A stretch of 39,083 nucleotides of DNA from Sphingobacterium shayense (GTDB taxonomy: Bacteria; Bacteroidota; Bacteroidia; Sphingobacteriales; Sphingobacteriaceae), in assembly GCF_013179575.1 (NCBI RefSeq), contig NZ_JABMCQ010000019.1, forward strand, positions 1 through 39,083, written 5' to 3'. Below, piece after piece: positions 39,078-39,083 of the stretch. Position 1 is the stretch's first letter, and each line of letters begins with the position of its first letter. Under the pieces are notes generated by a model, which ran no database searches, was not told where the DNA came from, and saw only the letters and a list, made by a program, of their open reading frames with translations. A program made the position numbers and the translations under genes.

Positions 39078-39083
39078 TTAAAT

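Noticed and set aside
1..39083. CRISPR arrays, IS transposases, toxin-antitoxin or phage-defence genes
   Set aside because: No regular repeat-spacer array and no protein with such motifs was seen; the window is mainly nutrient uptake and housekeeping genes.

Overview
The window looks like chromosomal DNA of a Bacteroidota species, most likely Sphingobacteriaceae (Sphingobacterium, Olivibacter or Pedobacter relatives). The evidence is two SusC/SusD pairs, lipoprotein signals with a lipobox Cys, HmuY and TonB-dependent receptors, near absence of Shine-Dalgarno sequences, and repeated Bacteroidota-type promoters (TTTG, about 18-20 bp, TAnnTTTG). Base composition is moderate to AT-rich. I see no transposase, CRISPR array, rRNA or plasmid/phage gene. 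Names rest on motif recognition by eye; no database search was run.

Layout. (1) 1-18430, all minus strand, is carbohydrate-acquisition DNA. It holds a truncated Tat-type Gfo/Idh/MocA oxidoreductase, SusD-1 and SusC-1, an unlinked YceI protein, a GH3 beta-glucosidase (BglX type), a GH144-type endo-beta-1,2-glucanase, SusD-2 and SusC-2, and a SusR-like one-protein sensor/regulator (propeller, Y_Y_Y, TM, LuxR-type HTH). The GH144, GH3, SusCD and regulator set reads as a beta-1,2-glucan (sophoro-oligosaccharide) utilisation locus. An 11-bp repeat, present as a tandem pair plus one inverted copy, lies between the regulator and susC-2 and may be its operator. (2) 18548-18739 is a small gene of unknown function. 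(3) 18868-26551, minus strand, is a tight seven-gene haem operon: receptor, HmuY lipoprotein, HmuT, HmuU, HmuV, HemS and a ChaN-like protein. It has a good promoter and an A/T-rich dyad between -33 and -7. (4) 26940-29829 holds an NmrA-type reductase, a WYL regulator, a DinB/BstA-like protein and a P-loop kinase. (5) 30049-30603 has tRNA-Ser(UGA) and tRNA-Arg(UCU), each with promoter and terminator. (6) 30757-34089, minus strand, is an overlapping set of two GT4 glycosyltransferases around a flippase-like membrane protein, divergent from a membrane-anchored endonuclease/exonuclease/phosphatase-family protein. (7) 35444-38783, plus strand, is an operon of a His/Cys-rich secreted protein, a TonB-dependent receptor and a lipoprotein with a His-rich tail, probably for metal acquisition. 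(8) 38897-38968 is tRNA-Arg(CCG), followed by a perfect hairpin and tandem 11-bp repeats at the window edge, which may be an integration site.

Best candidates for something new: the metal-linked operon at 35444-38783, the repeat operator before susC-2, the mixed haem operon with a His in place of the usual haem-ligand Tyr of HmuT, and a group of promoters so close to ATG codons or tRNA 5' ends that the transcripts should be nearly leaderless.
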